A model generated the notes under the pieces. The model did no database searches, was not told the origin of the DNA, and saw only the letters and a program-made list of their open reading frames with translations. From positions 49,800 through 113,799 of the forward strand of contig PDLQ01000016.1 in the NCBI GenBank assembly GCA_002591745.1: a DNA stretch of 64,000 nt, given 5' to 3'. Shown here piece after piece: positions 33,609 through 42,547 of this stretch. Source of the stretch: Lewinellaceae bacterium SD302. Its GTDB lineage: Bacteria > Bacteroidota > Bacteroidia > Chitinophagales > Saprospiraceae. Both the position numbers and the translations under genes were made by a program. Positions within the stretch are counted from its first letter, which is position 1, and the number at the start of each line of letters is the position of its first letter.

Positions 33609-36140
33609 TTAAAACTCCATCCTCAGTCTCAGGTTCAGCCGCCGGCCCGTCAGGCGATTTGGAATGGCGTACTGCTGCTGGAAGATGGTTTTGATCCAGG
33701 TGTTGCCCGCCTGGTTACTTACCTGCATCAGGTTGAAGACTTCCAGGCTCAGGAAGGTAGAGCGGGTGAAGCGCAGTGGATGAGTGGCTGCGTTTCTACT
33801 GGCAAGACGATCGAATAGGCGCCAGGAAAAGCCGATGTCGATCCGGTGGTAAGTATCGAAGCGGTAGGTGTTGCGAAAGACCTCATTGTTGTCCAGGACA
33901 CCAAAAGGTAAGCCGCCACCGACGGTAAGGTTAACGTGGGTGCGAAAGTTCTCGTTACTACGCAGGTAATCCTGAAAGAAGACACTCAACTGAAAGACCT
34001 GCTCCGTAGGGCGAGGCACAAATTCTACCACCTCTCCTTCGGTAGAGCCCAGTTCAGCCTGGCGGTGCTCCACACCCAGCAGCTTTTCCTTGGCCTGGAT
34101 GAGGCTGAGGTTCACCCAGCTATCGGCACCGGGCACGAACTCTCCGTTGAGCCGGAGGTCGATTCCGGCCACGTAACCCTCAGCGTCGTTTTCTCCGCTG
34201 TAGTCGATCCTTACGTTCTCAATCTCGTAGCTGACCAGGTTGCGGAGTTGTTTGTAGTAGGCCTCCATGATGAAGCGGAACTTCTTGGGGTTACGCTTGC
34301 CGTAATAAAAGTCAGAGGTGAGACCGCCCACGAAATGAAGTGAGCGCTGGGCTTTCAGATCGGTATTTACCGTGCCGTCCGGTCGGCGCATCTCCCGGTA
34401 AAAGGGCGGTTGCACGTAGCGGCCCACGGCCAGCCGGTAACTGATGTCTTTGGTGCCGCCCAACGGCTTGTAGAGAAGTTGTGCACGGGGGCTGAGTAAG
34501 AATTCTCCGTTCAAATCCCAGTAAGTAGCTCGTACACCGGCGCTGAGTTTAACCTCGCCCTGGTCCGGCTTGCGCCAGGTCCAGGTATCCTGGAGGAAGC
34601 CACTGAACCGGTTACTTTCCAGGTTGTTGGTGGTTTTCAGCACCTGGAAAAGATTTACCCCTTCTGGAGATATCGGCAAACTAAAACCGGCGCTGTCCAG
34701 GCGCTCCCATTCGTTGATCAGGTCGTTGATGCGTTCGTGCTGGGCCTTCACGCTCCACTGAAAGAAATGGCTGGTGGTGGCGTCCTCCCGGTCGCCCAGT
34801 ATTTCCAGACCGCCGCGGATTTCTGCGTTGTAAAGCTGGATGTCCAGGAAATTGCGGACGTATTGTTGTTGGGTTCCACTACCCAGTTCCGCCACGGTCT
34901 CCCCGAAATCAGAACTGCCGAAATCGGACTCGATCTGCCGCAGGCTGTAGTCGCCAATGATGTCGATCTTTTCATTTTCATCGCTGCGGAAAGCGGAGGT
35001 CAGAAATTTCAGGAAAAATGGATTCTCCGTTTTTTCGGGTATGTAAGTGAGGGAAAGACCCCCCATCTGGGTCAGGAAGTCATCCTGTTCCGAGCCACTG
35101 AAATCGGTGCTCAGTTCCAGGGCGAAGTTGATCAGCCCCAGGGCTGTACTGCGGGTAACCGGCGTGAAATTGTAAATACTGCGGTTGTAGTTGGCCAGCA
35201 CACCCAACTGCAGACTTCGGCTGATGTCGTAAGTGACGTAGCCCTGAATGTCGGTAAAGTTGGGTAGGTACTCTCCTTCGGTGTCCAGGGTGCCCAGCAG
35301 GTAGCGGGTCGTTTTGTAGCGGGTGCCGACCAGGTAGCGTAGACGGCGGAAGTCGCTTTTGCCCACTTTGATGCTTCCCTCCAGGTGAGCGGAGCCGCCC
35401 AGGAAACTAAGTCCTACAGATGCGCGGGTGGAATCCGGCCGCTTGTAGCGAATGTCCAGTACGCTCGAAAGCTTGTCGCCGTAACGAGACTGGAATCCAC
35501 CGGAACTAAAGCTGAGGTCACGGATCAGATCGATATTTGCGAAAGTAAGCCCTTCTTGTTGTCCGGCGCGAATCAGTTGGGGGCGATAAATTTCGAAGTC
35601 GTTGACGTAAACCAGGTTTTCGTCGTAGTTGCCACCGCGCACATTGTACTGGCTGGTCAGTTCGCCGCCGCCGCCACTGCTTACGCCCAGGGCGATATGG
35701 GGCAGAATACTCTCCAGGTTACCGGTAGTGCTGGGCAGTAGTCGCAAGGCTTCGGGCGTCTCGCGAATCATGCCGCCGGACTCGATCTTACTGGCACGTA
35801 CCACCACTTCCAGGTCGCTGGTAGACGGGGCCATGGCTACGTCGATCTGCTGAGTGCCGCCGGCGGGTAAGGGACCAAGTTTTACACTTTCTTCCCGGTA
35901 ACCGACGAAACTGAAGACCAGTTCAAACTCCTCTCCGGCCGGCACGTTGGTGAGGTAACGACCGTTTGCAGCTGACTCCACCGCAGTAGTTCCACCCCGT
36001 ACGTAGATGGTCACCAGTTCGATGGGCTTGTCACTAACCACGTCGGTCACTTTACCGGAAACGCGGGCTCTTTCTACCTGGGCGGAGAGGCCAAAAGAAA
36101 GCAATAGAAAAAGTAAGGAAACGAGTAGACTACGCAGCAT
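33609..36140 (-). CDS. TonB-dependent outer-membrane receptor
   Basis: An 843-residue protein with a signal peptide (residues 1-20, ending LSAQ). A CarboxypepD_reg-like domain follows (VSGKVTDVVSDKPIELVTIYV to LVFSFVGYREES, about 25-105), then a plug domain at about 120-235 with the TonB-region YNVRGGNYDENLVYVNDFEIYRP, and a C-terminal 22-strand barrel ending in an aromatic-terminated strand (LNLRLRMEF). It imports a ligand across the outer membrane with energy from TonB. No SusD-like partner is adjacent, so the substrate may be a metal complex, vitamin or peptide rather than a glycan; this is inference. Its 3' end is followed after a few bases by a GCGACC-type repeat (33578-33606). Confidence 0.93.
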   Translation of the reverse strand: MLRSLLVSLLFLLLSFGLSAQVERARVSGKVTDVVSDKPIELVTIYVRGGTTAVESAANGRYLTNVPAGEEFELVFSFVGYREESVKLGPLPAGGTQQIDVAMAPSTSDLEVVVRASKIESGGMIRETPEALRLLPSTTGNLESILPHIALGVSSGGGGELTSQYNVRGGNYDENLVYVNDFEIYRPQLIRAGQQEGLTFANIDLIRDLSFSSGGFQSRYGDKLSSVLDIRYKRPDSTRASVGLSFLGGSAHLEGSIKVGKSDFRRLRYLVGTRYKTTRYLLGTLDTEGEYLPNFTDIQGYVTYDISRSLQLGVLANYNRSIYNFTPVTRSTALGLINFALELSTDFSGSEQDDFLTQMGGLSLTYIPEKTENPFFLKFLTSAFRSDENEKIDIIGDYSLRQIESDFGSSDFGETVAELGSGTQQQYVRNFLDIQLYNAEIRGGLEILGDREDATTSHFFQWSVKAQHERINDLINEWERLDSAGFSLPISPEGVNLFQVLKTTNNLESNRFSGFLQDTWTWRKPDQGEVKLSAGVRATYWDLNGEFLLSPRAQLLYKPLGGTKDISYRLAVGRYVQPPFYREMRRPDGTVNTDLKAQRSLHFVGGLTSDFYYGKRNPKKFRFIMEAYYKQLRNLVSYEIENVRIDYSGENDAEGYVAGIDLRLNGEFVPGADSWVNLSLIQAKEKLLGVEHRQAELGSTEGEVVEFVPRPTEQVFQLSVFFQDYLRSNENFRTHVNLTVGGGLPFGVLDNNEVFRNTYRFDTYHRIDIGFSWRLFDRLASRNAATHPLRFTRSTFLSLEVFNLMQVSNQAGNTWIKTIFQQQYAIPNRLTGRRLNLRLRMEF

Positions 36141-36296
36141 GGAAAAACGCTTGTTCAGAAAGGAACGCCAAAGGTACGTTTTCTGGTGCGCGTTAAGTTA
36201 GTGGTCGTCCGGAAGAAGACATGCTGGTCACAAAACCGAGACATTGCTACATTGAAGTCCTGAAAATTTGTACTGTTTAGCTGGCTAAAAACCAGA

Positions 36297-36899
36297 TTAG
36301 TACACATTCAGGCTGCCGAAAAATTTCTGGGTACTGTCATTGATTCCGCTCCTGATCCGGCTGATCGTTTGGATGGCGTAGTAGCGATTCTCGGATACAA
36401 AGGCCTGGGTGCGCATGCTGGCCTCCCCGTCCAGGTAATCGATGCGCCAGTAGCGGCCGGGGTGAAAGTCGATCTCTTTTTTGGTGCTGAAGCGCAACTC
36501 ACCTTTCATGCGAGTCACGGCTTCTTCCTCGCTGGCGTCCAGTAACTCTTCCACCAGTTCCAGGCTGTCTTCGTGCAGACTTCCCTCCGGATATTCCACG
36601 TAGCTGAGCATGTAAAAGACGTTGTCTACCGTATCTACCGCCGGCGTATTCAGATAATAGGTATGGTACAAAAGGTCTCCGACTTCGGTTGTCACGGTAT
36701 CTACGGAATGCGCCCATTCAGCGGGTATGAGTACTTCAAACCCACCGTCGATGTCCTGATACAGTTGCCAGTCCTGGCTTTTTTCCCAGCTGCTCAGGGC
36801 GTTCCCTTCATCGTCGTTGAGGGGATTAAGTGGGATGACTTGGGCTAGCAAAGTAGCAGAGCTGATAGCAAGGCACAAAATCGTGAGTGAAATACGCAT
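36297..36899 (-). CDS. Secreted protein of unknown function
   Basis: A 200-residue protein with a signal peptide whose end contains the core repeat: residues SATLLAQ are written by TCTGCTACTTTGCTAGCCCA (36844-36863). The mature part has WQLYQDIDGGFEVLIPAEWAHSVDTV, which recalls PsbP/DUF1795-like secreted beta proteins, and later strands that include FHPGRYWRIDYLDG. No catalytic motif is visible. It is tandem to the TonB receptor gene on the same strand, 156 bases upstream of it. I infer a periplasmic or surface protein without assigning a role. Confidence 0.75.
   Translation of the reverse strand: MRISLTILCLAISSATLLAQVIPLNPLNDDEGNALSSWEKSQDWQLYQDIDGGFEVLIPAEWAHSVDTVTTEVGDLLYHTYYLNTPAVDTVDNVFYMLSYVEYPEGSLHEDSLELVEELLDASEEEAVTRMKGELRFSTKKEIDFHPGRYWRIDYLDGEASMRTQAFVSENRYYAIQTISRIRSGINDSTQKFFGSLNVY
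36849..36857 (-). repeat. Core repeat inside a signal peptide
   Basis: Codes for Ala-Thr-Leu at the end of the hydrophobic stretch of the gene at 36297-36899. Confidence 0.65.
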
Positions 36900-36946
36900 G
36901 TAGTATAGACGCAGAAAGGCTTGGTGAGGTTGGTCGTTTAACTTTT

Positions 36947-36996
36947 GGCTAACAACTCCGAGGACGTAGGACGATCAGCGAAGCTAAAGTAGCAAG
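36947..36996 (+). repeat. Short form of the long dispersed element
   Basis: GGCTAACAACTCCGAGGACG, then TAGGACGATCAGCGAAGC, then TAAAGTAGCAAG. Matches 33349-33399 almost base for base, in the opposite orientation. Confidence 0.85.
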
Positions 36997-37056
36997 GTTT
37001 TTAGCTAGCTCGTCAGGATGGAATGGTTTATCTGCCAATAGGGAATAAAGCAGCCA

Positions 37057-37222
37057 TGCGGCTAGCGACCTCCCGGTCGCTCTAATAACCATGTGTAAAT
37101 CAAACGGTGGAAGTTTAAAACCATTATTATCTGTTAGTATTTCTTTACTGTAGGGCGAAGGCGATGTTGTATTCGTCCACATAATCCTTTTTTCGAACTT
37201 GAGCGCCGGGAGGTCGCTAGCC
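37057..37222. repeat. Inverted repeat of GCTAGCGACC type around about 120 bases
   Basis: GGCTAGCGACCTCCCGGTCG (37060-37079) and GAGCGCCGGGAGGTCGCTAG (37201-37220) are inverted to each other. The right arm reaches the stop codon of the metallohydrolase at 37217. Together with the element at 36947 it fills most of the 317-base gap; I see no gene inside. Confidence 0.65.
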
Positions 37223-38341
37223 AAATCTCCACCAGCGTTCCCGGTTCTCCTCCACTTCGTAGGGTGAAAAACGCTTGCCGATGTAGGGTGTCAAAATCCG
37301 CTCTTCCCGTCTGCCGGCGGCGGCCAGCAAACGCTCTGGCGGTTCCGTCCAGGAATGCATAGCCAGTTTGAAGGCACCCCAGTGGATGGGCATGATGGTG
37401 CGGACATTTAGCTCGTCCCAGGCTTGAAGTAGTTCTTCGGGCATGGCGTGGATTTGGTGCCACATATCGTTGTACTGCCCGCACTCGAGTAGCGCGAAGT
37501 CGAAGGGGCCGAGTTTTTCGCCTACTTGCCGGAAATGAATACCGTAGCCGGAATCTGCCCCGTGAAAGATATTATGATAGTCTCCAAAACGTATTGCCCA
37601 AGCACACCAAAGCGTTGAATAGCGATTAAATAAACCGCGGCCGGAGAAATGGCGGGCGGGGGTACAAGTCAGTTGAATGCCGGCGTAGTCGGTCTGCTCC
37701 CACCAGTCGAGTTCAGTGATGCGGTTTGCCGCGATGCCCCAACGTTCCAGGTGGGCGCCTACACCGAGGGGGACGACGAAATCTTGCACCCGGTCTTTTA
37801 ATTTACGGATGCTGGGATAATCCAGGTGATCGTAGTGATCGTGGGAGAGGATGATCAGGTCGATCTCCGGTAAGTCTTCTACGGAATAATTATGGGTATT
37901 CTCAAACCTCGGCTGGCCCAAAAACGAAAAAGGGGAGGGCACCGCACTAAAGATCGGATCGGAGAGGATGCGTTTGCCACCGATTTCAAACAGAAGCGTG
38001 GAATGGCCAAACCAGGTAATACGGAGTTCTTCGGCGGGTAAGCGATCGTAATGATCCGGCTTTACCTCTCGAGTGGGTAGCGGCCGGTCGGGAATGGTAT
38101 CCCCTTTGCGGAAGAAAGCCGAGAATTTAGTGGGGTCGAAACCAGTACTGACTTTGGTGGGTTCCAAATAATGAAACCGGCCTTTGGCCTGGTTGGGAGA
38201 TTGGCTGATGCGCGTCCGCGAGTCTCCACTCGAGGTAGCTCCAAAAACCGGGTGGAGGTTCAAAACCAGTGCGGTAGCCAGGGCAAAAAGCACGACCGTG
38301 ACAATGAGAAAGTAAAGCATGCAGACAATACAACGGATCAA
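37217..38341 (-). CDS. Metallo-beta-lactamase-fold hydrolase, NAPE-PLD/UlaG-like, membrane-anchored
   Basis: A 374-residue protein with an N-terminal membrane segment (residues about 8-30), the rest probably periplasmic. The metal site is complete: ITWFGHSTLLFEIGGKRILSDP, SHDHYDHLD (about residues 165-173), later PARHFSGRG, FHGADSGYG and IHWGAFKLA. The WxGHST and HWGAF segments place it with NAPE-PLD-like and UlaG-like members, which act on phosphodiesters or lactones; the substrate is not known. The last codon abuts an intergenic repeat (its stop lies in the right arm of 37057-37222). The facing gene starts 50 bases from its ATG. Confidence 0.88.
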   Translation of the reverse strand: MIRCIVCMLYFLIVTVVLFALATALVLNLHPVFGATSSGDSRTRISQSPNQAKGRFHYLEPTKVSTGFDPTKFSAFFRKGDTIPDRPLPTREVKPDHYDRLPAEELRITWFGHSTLLFEIGGKRILSDPIFSAVPSPFSFLGQPRFENTHNYSVEDLPEIDLIILSHDHYDHLDYPSIRKLKDRVQDFVVPLGVGAHLERWGIAANRITELDWWEQTDYAGIQLTCTPARHFSGRGLFNRYSTLWCAWAIRFGDYHNIFHGADSGYGIHFRQVGEKLGPFDFALLECGQYNDMWHQIHAMPEELLQAWDELNVRTIMPIHWGAFKLAMHSWTEPPERLLAAAGRREERILTPYIGKRFSPYEVEENRERWWRFG

Positions 38342-38390
38342 TCGAACTAGTTCTCCCTCTGGTCTTCACCTTTACCATTAGTATTTTATC

Positions 38391-38912
38391 ATGAGCAACC
38401 AACAACCCCCGATAGTCACTAACCGGCTTAGCCTAAGTCCGATAGCCGATACAGATATTCACCACGTTTATTCCGGACTATCGAATCCGAAGGTGATTAA
38501 ACACTACGGTGTCAGCTACGATAGTCTCGAGGCTACCCGCGCACAAATGGAATGGTTCGCCAAGGCAGAGCAGTGTTGGTGGGCTATCCGTTCGGCGGAT
38601 AACCAAACTTTTTACGGAGCCGGTGGCATTAATGACATCGACTACGACACGGGAACGGCCGAAATTGGCCTCTGGTTGCTTCCTCCGTTCTGGGGAAAGG
38701 GGATTATGACGGAAGCCATGCCTTTGATCACAAATTATGGAATGGAAGAGCTCGGTCTAACCCGTATAGAAGGTTTCGTGGAAAGTGAGAACACCGGCTG
38801 TAAAAGGGCCCTGGCCAAACTTGATTTTCGTTACGAAAGAACCATTGAGGAGACCGACCCTGAGACTAAAAAGGTTGTGATGGTGGACGTTTATGCCACG
38901 ACCAAACCGTAG
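38391..38912 (+). CDS. GNAT-family acetyltransferase (RimJ/RimL-like)
   Basis: A 173-residue protein with the Acetyltransf_3-type fold: an N-terminal NRLSLSPIADTDIHHVYSGLS, the central TAEIGLWLLPPFWGKGIMTEAM with the acetyl-CoA-binding loop at PFWGKGIMTEA (Q/RxxGxG/A equivalent), and the end IEGFVESENTGCKRALAKLDFRYE, in which SxNxxxxRxxxKxGF is the family's usual closing motif. RimJ/RimL enzymes acetylate protein N-termini, but most members of this clade modify small molecules. The substrate is unknown. It faces away from the metallohydrolase and has 102 bases before the helicase. Confidence 0.92.
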   Translation: MSNQQPPIVTNRLSLSPIADTDIHHVYSGLSNPKVIKHYGVSYDSLEATRAQMEWFAKAEQCWWAIRSADNQTFYGAGGINDIDYDTGTAEIGLWLLPPFWGKGIMTEAMPLITNYGMEELGLTRIEGFVESENTGCKRALAKLDFRYERTIEETDPETKKVVMVDVYATTKP

Positions 38913-38978
38913 AGAAATTCACCTCTGGTATCCAAGGGCAATATAAAATGTCTCCCAACTTTTCGCATCCAAAAGCAT

Positions 38979-38987
38979 TGCTACCTT
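38979..38987 (+). repeat. Near-core repeat GCTACCTTG
   Basis: CATTGCTACCTTGTTAGCCC, one base from the core, 28 bases before the helicase start and in the same direction. The same variant is at 51569-51577. Confidence 0.5.
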
Positions 38988-39014
38988 GTTAGCCCAACTT
39001 ACCTATAACTTTTT

Positions 39015-40919
39015 ATGCAAGCCGCCACCGCCGAAAAGATTCAACACCTTCGGGACCTTGTTCAACTCGAAAGGGAGGAGGAGCGCCGGATGCACCTGGA
39101 AGTCATTCAGCGTTTGCCCCTGGTCCAGCGGATTGCCAAGGGGTATAGCTGGTATCCGATCTCGGTGGTTAAATTCGGTCACGGAATCGGCGAACGGCCC
39201 TTTATCCTGATTGAGAGGAGTGGAGAAGAAGAACATCAGTTTCGTGCCGGTACTTCGGTTAATTTGTTTACGCAGCAGGCCCACGCCCACCGGCCGCAGG
39301 TGAGCGGGGTGATCCAGTTCGTAAAGCGAAACCGGATGAAGATCATTCTCTCCGGTCAGGACATTCCCGACTGGGTGGGCAGTGGACAAACCGGTGTAGA
39401 CCTGATGTTTGACGAGCGGACCTACCGCGAAATGGATCGGGCGCTGGTTGCCCTGCAGGAAACCGAAGACGACCGAGTACAGGAACTAAGGGATAAGCTA
39501 TTTGGTGCCCGCAAAATCACCGGCGGCTATCAGGTAGATGGATTGAATCTGCCGGACCACCTGAACGATAGTCAGCGCGCCGCCGTGCGGGAAATTGTTA
39601 GCAATGAAGACCTGGTACTGGTTCACGGTCCACCGGGAACGGGGAAGACGACGACGCTGATTGCGGCGGTTCAGCAACTGGTGCAAACCGAAAGCACGGT
39701 ACTGTTCGCCGCCCCCAGCAACACCGCCGCTGACCTGGTAGCCATCAGGCTGGCGAAATTGGGCATCGTGGTCACCCGTACCGGTAACATCAGCCGGGTA
39801 AATGACGAGGTGCTGGAGCACACCCTGGAAATGCAGCTGGCCCAGCACCCCGATACTCGGGAGATCAAAAAAATGCGGCGGGAAGCCGCCCAGCTCCGTA
39901 GCAGTGCCAAACAATGGAAACGCGGCCCCGGCGGCGGGCAGAAACGCGGACTGATGTTCAGGGACGCCGGCCTGCTGTCTAAAATGGCGACCCAACTCGA
40001 AGACCGGCTGCTGCACCACGTATTGGATCGCTCGCAGGTAATTGTCTGTACGTTGGTAGGCGCGGCGAGTAGTGTCCTGGCCGGTCGGGAGTTTCGGACC
40101 TGTATCATCGACGAGGCGGCTCAGGCTCTGGAGCCGGCCTGCTGGATTCCTATCCTGAAGTCGAGCAGGGTAGTGCTGGCCGGTGATCCTTTCCAGTTGC
40201 CGCCGACGGTAAAAAGCCGGGAAGCGGAGAAGAAAGGTTTCGGCGTCACGCTGATGGAGCATTGCTTGTCACGCCTCGGTGATCAGGCCCGTTTGTTGGA
40301 GGTTCAGTACCGCATGAACGAAAAAATCATGGGCTACAGTAACCTGCACTTTTACGACGGTCGTTTACAAGCAGCTGAATCGGTAGCTGGCCAGACCCTG
40401 ATCAATCACAGTCTGCCAGAGTCTCTGGTCTTTATCGATACGGCCGGAGCGGGATTCGACGAGCAATTGCAACAGCGTTTTCAGAGCCGCTACAATGAGC
40501 AGGAGATCAGTATCGCCCAGGAACACCTGTACGAGTTGATCGGTAGTATTCCACCGGAAGAGCCCCTGCCCAGTATCGCCGTGATCAGTCCTTACCGCGA
40601 GCAAGTACTCCGCGCCCAGGACATCATTGAGGAAGATGAAAAGATCAAGGCGCTGGATATTACTGTCAACACCATCGACGGTTTCCAGGGGCAGGAACGC
40701 GAACTGGTGTACATCAGCCTGGTGCGTAGCAACGAAAAAGGAGAGATCGGTTTCCTGAAAGACTACCGCCGGATGAACGTAGCACTTACCCGCGCCCGCA
40801 AACAGTTGGTGGTGATTGGCGACAGCGCGACCATTGCCACGGACAAATTTTATGCCGGCTTCATTGATTACGTAGAGAAAGAAGGAAGTTACCGGACAGT
40901 CTGGGAGTTCATGCGTTAA
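39015..40919 (+). CDS. Superfamily 1 helicase (UPF1/IGHMBP2-like)
   Basis: A 634-residue cytoplasmic protein. An N-terminal domain of about 170 residues precedes the helicase core: DSQRAAVREIV (Q motif), VHGPPGTGKTTTLIA (motif I, about residues 203-216), NTAADLVAIRLA, TLVGAAS, IIDEAAQALEP (motif II), AGDPFQLPPTV (motif III), EVQYRMNEKIM (IV), NTIDGFQGQE (V) and VALTRARKQLVVIGD (VI). All motifs are intact. The family moves 5' to 3' on RNA or DNA. It lies close to no partner and ends at a strong shared terminator. Confidence 0.93.
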   Translation: MQAATAEKIQHLRDLVQLEREEERRMHLEVIQRLPLVQRIAKGYSWYPISVVKFGHGIGERPFILIERSGEEEHQFRAGTSVNLFTQQAHAHRPQVSGVIQFVKRNRMKIILSGQDIPDWVGSGQTGVDLMFDERTYREMDRALVALQETEDDRVQELRDKLFGARKITGGYQVDGLNLPDHLNDSQRAAVREIVSNEDLVLVHGPPGTGKTTTLIAAVQQLVQTESTVLFAAPSNTAADLVAIRLAKLGIVVTRTGNISRVNDEVLEHTLEMQLAQHPDTREIKKMRREAAQLRSSAKQWKRGPGGGQKRGLMFRDAGLLSKMATQLEDRLLHHVLDRSQVIVCTLVGAASSVLAGREFRTCIIDEAAQALEPACWIPILKSSRVVLAGDPFQLPPTVKSREAEKKGFGVTLMEHCLSRLGDQARLLEVQYRMNEKIMGYSNLHFYDGRLQAAESVAGQTLINHSLPESLVFIDTAGAGFDEQLQQRFQSRYNEQEISIAQEHLYELIGSIPPEEPLPSIAVISPYREQVLRAQDIIEEDEKIKALDITVNTIDGFQGQERELVYISLVRSNEKGEIGFLKDYRRMNVALTRARKQLVVIGDSATIATDKFYAGFIDYVEKEGSYRTVWEFMR

Positions 40920-40945
40920 GCCAAAGGCTGAAGAGTTGAGGCAAG

Positions 40946-40983
40946 AAGGTTTGAAGTGAGCTTTTTTGCTCACTTCAAACCTT
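40946..40983. terminator. Two-way terminator between the helicase and scoB
   Basis: A perfect 16-bp stem (AAGGTTTGAAGTGAGC and complement) with a TTTTTT loop between convergent genes. Confidence 0.8.
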
Positions 40984-40989
40984 TAGTGT

Positions 40990-41643
40990 TTACAACCGCA
41001 TTTCAGGAATATCTCCCTCAACGATCAATCGTCCTTCCGTCGCGTTTTTGATGTCTTCCACACTTACGCCGGGTGCCCGTTCCAAGAGCTTGAAGCCCTG
41101 GTCAGTTACGTCCAGTACGGCCATATTGGTGACGATTTTCTTCACGCAGCCTACGCCCGTAAGGGGTAGGGTACACTGGCGCAGCAACTTGGATTCTCCC
41201 TTGCGGTTGGTGTGGCTCATAGCTACGATGATGTTATCCGCAGAGGCAACCAGGTCCATGGCGCCACCCATACCCTTGACCATTTTTCCGGGGATCTTCC
41301 AATTGGCGATGTCGCCGTTGTCGGCTACTTCCATCGCGCCCAGCACGGTGAGCTGAACGTGCTGACCACGAATCATGGCAAAGCTCAAAGAGGAATCGAA
41401 AATGCTGCCGCCGGGGAGCATAGTGACGGTTTGTTTGCCAGCGTTGATCAGATCCGCATCTTCTTCACCCTCATAAGGAAAAGGCCCCATGCCGAGTAAG
41501 CCGTTCTCCGACTGAAACTCTACTGATATACCTTCGGGGATATAATTGGCGACCAGCGTTGGGATGCCGATGCCAAGATTGACGTACCAGCCATTTTGAA
41601 GTTCCTGGGCGATGCGTTGGGCGATTCCGTTTCTATCTAACAT
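40990..41643 (-). CDS. scoB: 3-oxoacid CoA-transferase subunit B
   Basis: A 217-residue subunit of a two-part (family I) CoA-transferase. The catalytic Glu lies in SENGLLGMG (about residues 45-53), with VNLGIGIPTLVANY before it and GGAMDLVAS and CVKKIVTNMAVLDV after. With subunit A (41783-42481) it moves CoA between succinyl-CoA and a 3-oxoacid such as acetoacetate, or a similar pair. It has the usual length. The two genes are in A-to-B order on the minus strand but 139 bases apart, wider than usual, with TTAGT-rich low-complexity sequence between. Confidence 0.93.
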   Translation of the reverse strand: MLDRNGIAQRIAQELQNGWYVNLGIGIPTLVANYIPEGISVEFQSENGLLGMGPFPYEGEEDADLINAGKQTVTMLPGGSIFDSSLSFAMIRGQHVQLTVLGAMEVADNGDIANWKIPGKMVKGMGGAMDLVASADNIIVAMSHTNRKGESKLLRQCTLPLTGVGCVKKIVTNMAVLDVTDQGFKLLERAPGVSVEDIKNATEGRLIVEGDIPEMRL

Positions 41644-41782
41644 TTTTTTGTCTTGTAGTATGAATGTTTAGTCGGGAGTTGTTTAGTTGGGAGTACTAAG
41701 TCAGGAATAAAATAGTCGAGAGTCTTGAGTTAGGAAGGAAATACCGTTTGACCTTTGACTCTAGGCTAAAGAAGATTCCCGG

Positions 41783-42481
41783 CTAATCCCGACTTCTCAC
41801 CGTCCTCTGCTCGATCCGCTTTTCGTAATTGCTTCCCTGGAATATACGTTGGACGAATACGCCGGGCAGGTGAATGTGATTCGGGTCCAGGGCTTCCGGT
41901 TCCACCAGTTCTTCCACCTCTACGACGGTGATCTTGCCGGCCATGGCCATCACCGGGTTGAAGTTGCGGGCCGTGCCTTTGAAGACGAGGTTGCCGAAAC
42001 GGTCACCTTTCCAGGCTTTGACCAGGGCGAAGTCAGCGTGGAGAGCGTTTTCGAGGATATGGGGTTTGCCGTTAAAGTAACGGACTTCCTTCCCTTCGGC
42101 CACTTCGGTTCCGTAGCCGGCGGGGGTAAAGAAAGCGGGCACTCCGGCACCACCAGCGCGGCAGCGTTCAGCCAGGGATCCTTGCGGGATCAGGTCCACT
42201 TCCAGTTCGCCACTGAGCATTTGCCGTTCAAATTCGGCATTCTCACCCACGTAGGAAGAGATCATCTTTTTGATCTGTTTTTTCTGCAACAGCAGGCCGA
42301 GCCCAAAGTCATCGACCCCGGCGTTGTTGGAGATACAGGTCAGACCGGAAGCCCCCAGTTCTACCAGGGCGGAAATAGCGTTTTCAGGAATCCCGCAGAG
42401 GCCGAATCCACCGACCATCAGCGTCATATTATCCTCAATACCGGCAATGGCTTCCCGGGCGTTCGCAACGACCTTATTCAT
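41783..42481 (-). CDS. scoA: 3-oxoacid CoA-transferase subunit A
   Basis: A 232-residue protein; the ATG at 42481 ([19 protein letters not shown]) is used, an upstream frame of 19 residues being untypical. Marks of subunit [22 protein letters not shown] (the CoA-transferase 1 signature), [47 protein letters not shown] and [20 protein letters not shown]. It supplies part of the CoA-binding surface and works only with subunit B next to it. Role: ketone body or acetoacetate and related acid metabolism in the cytoplasm. Confidence 0.93.
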   Translation of the reverse strand: MNKVVANAREAIAGIEDNMTLMVGGFGLCGIPENAISALVELGASGLTCISNNAGVDDFGLGLLLQKKQIKKMISSYVGENAEFERQMLSGELEVDLIPQGSLAERCRAGGAGVPAFFTPAGYGTEVAEGKEVRYFNGKPHILENALHADFALVKAWKGDRFGNLVFKGTARNFNPVMAMAGKITVVEVEELVEPEALDPNHIHLPGVFVQRIFQGSNYEKRIEQRTVRSRD

Positions 42482-42547
42482 AGTTTGGTTTTTATTTGGT
42501 GGCGGTTTCAACTCCAAAGATAAGTAAAGACTTGCCACGGCAACAAT

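Noticed and set aside
36949..37224. 91-codon frame on the minus strand
   Set aside because: Its end is spelled by the dispersed element and its middle by the GCTAGCGACC repeat; no protein features.
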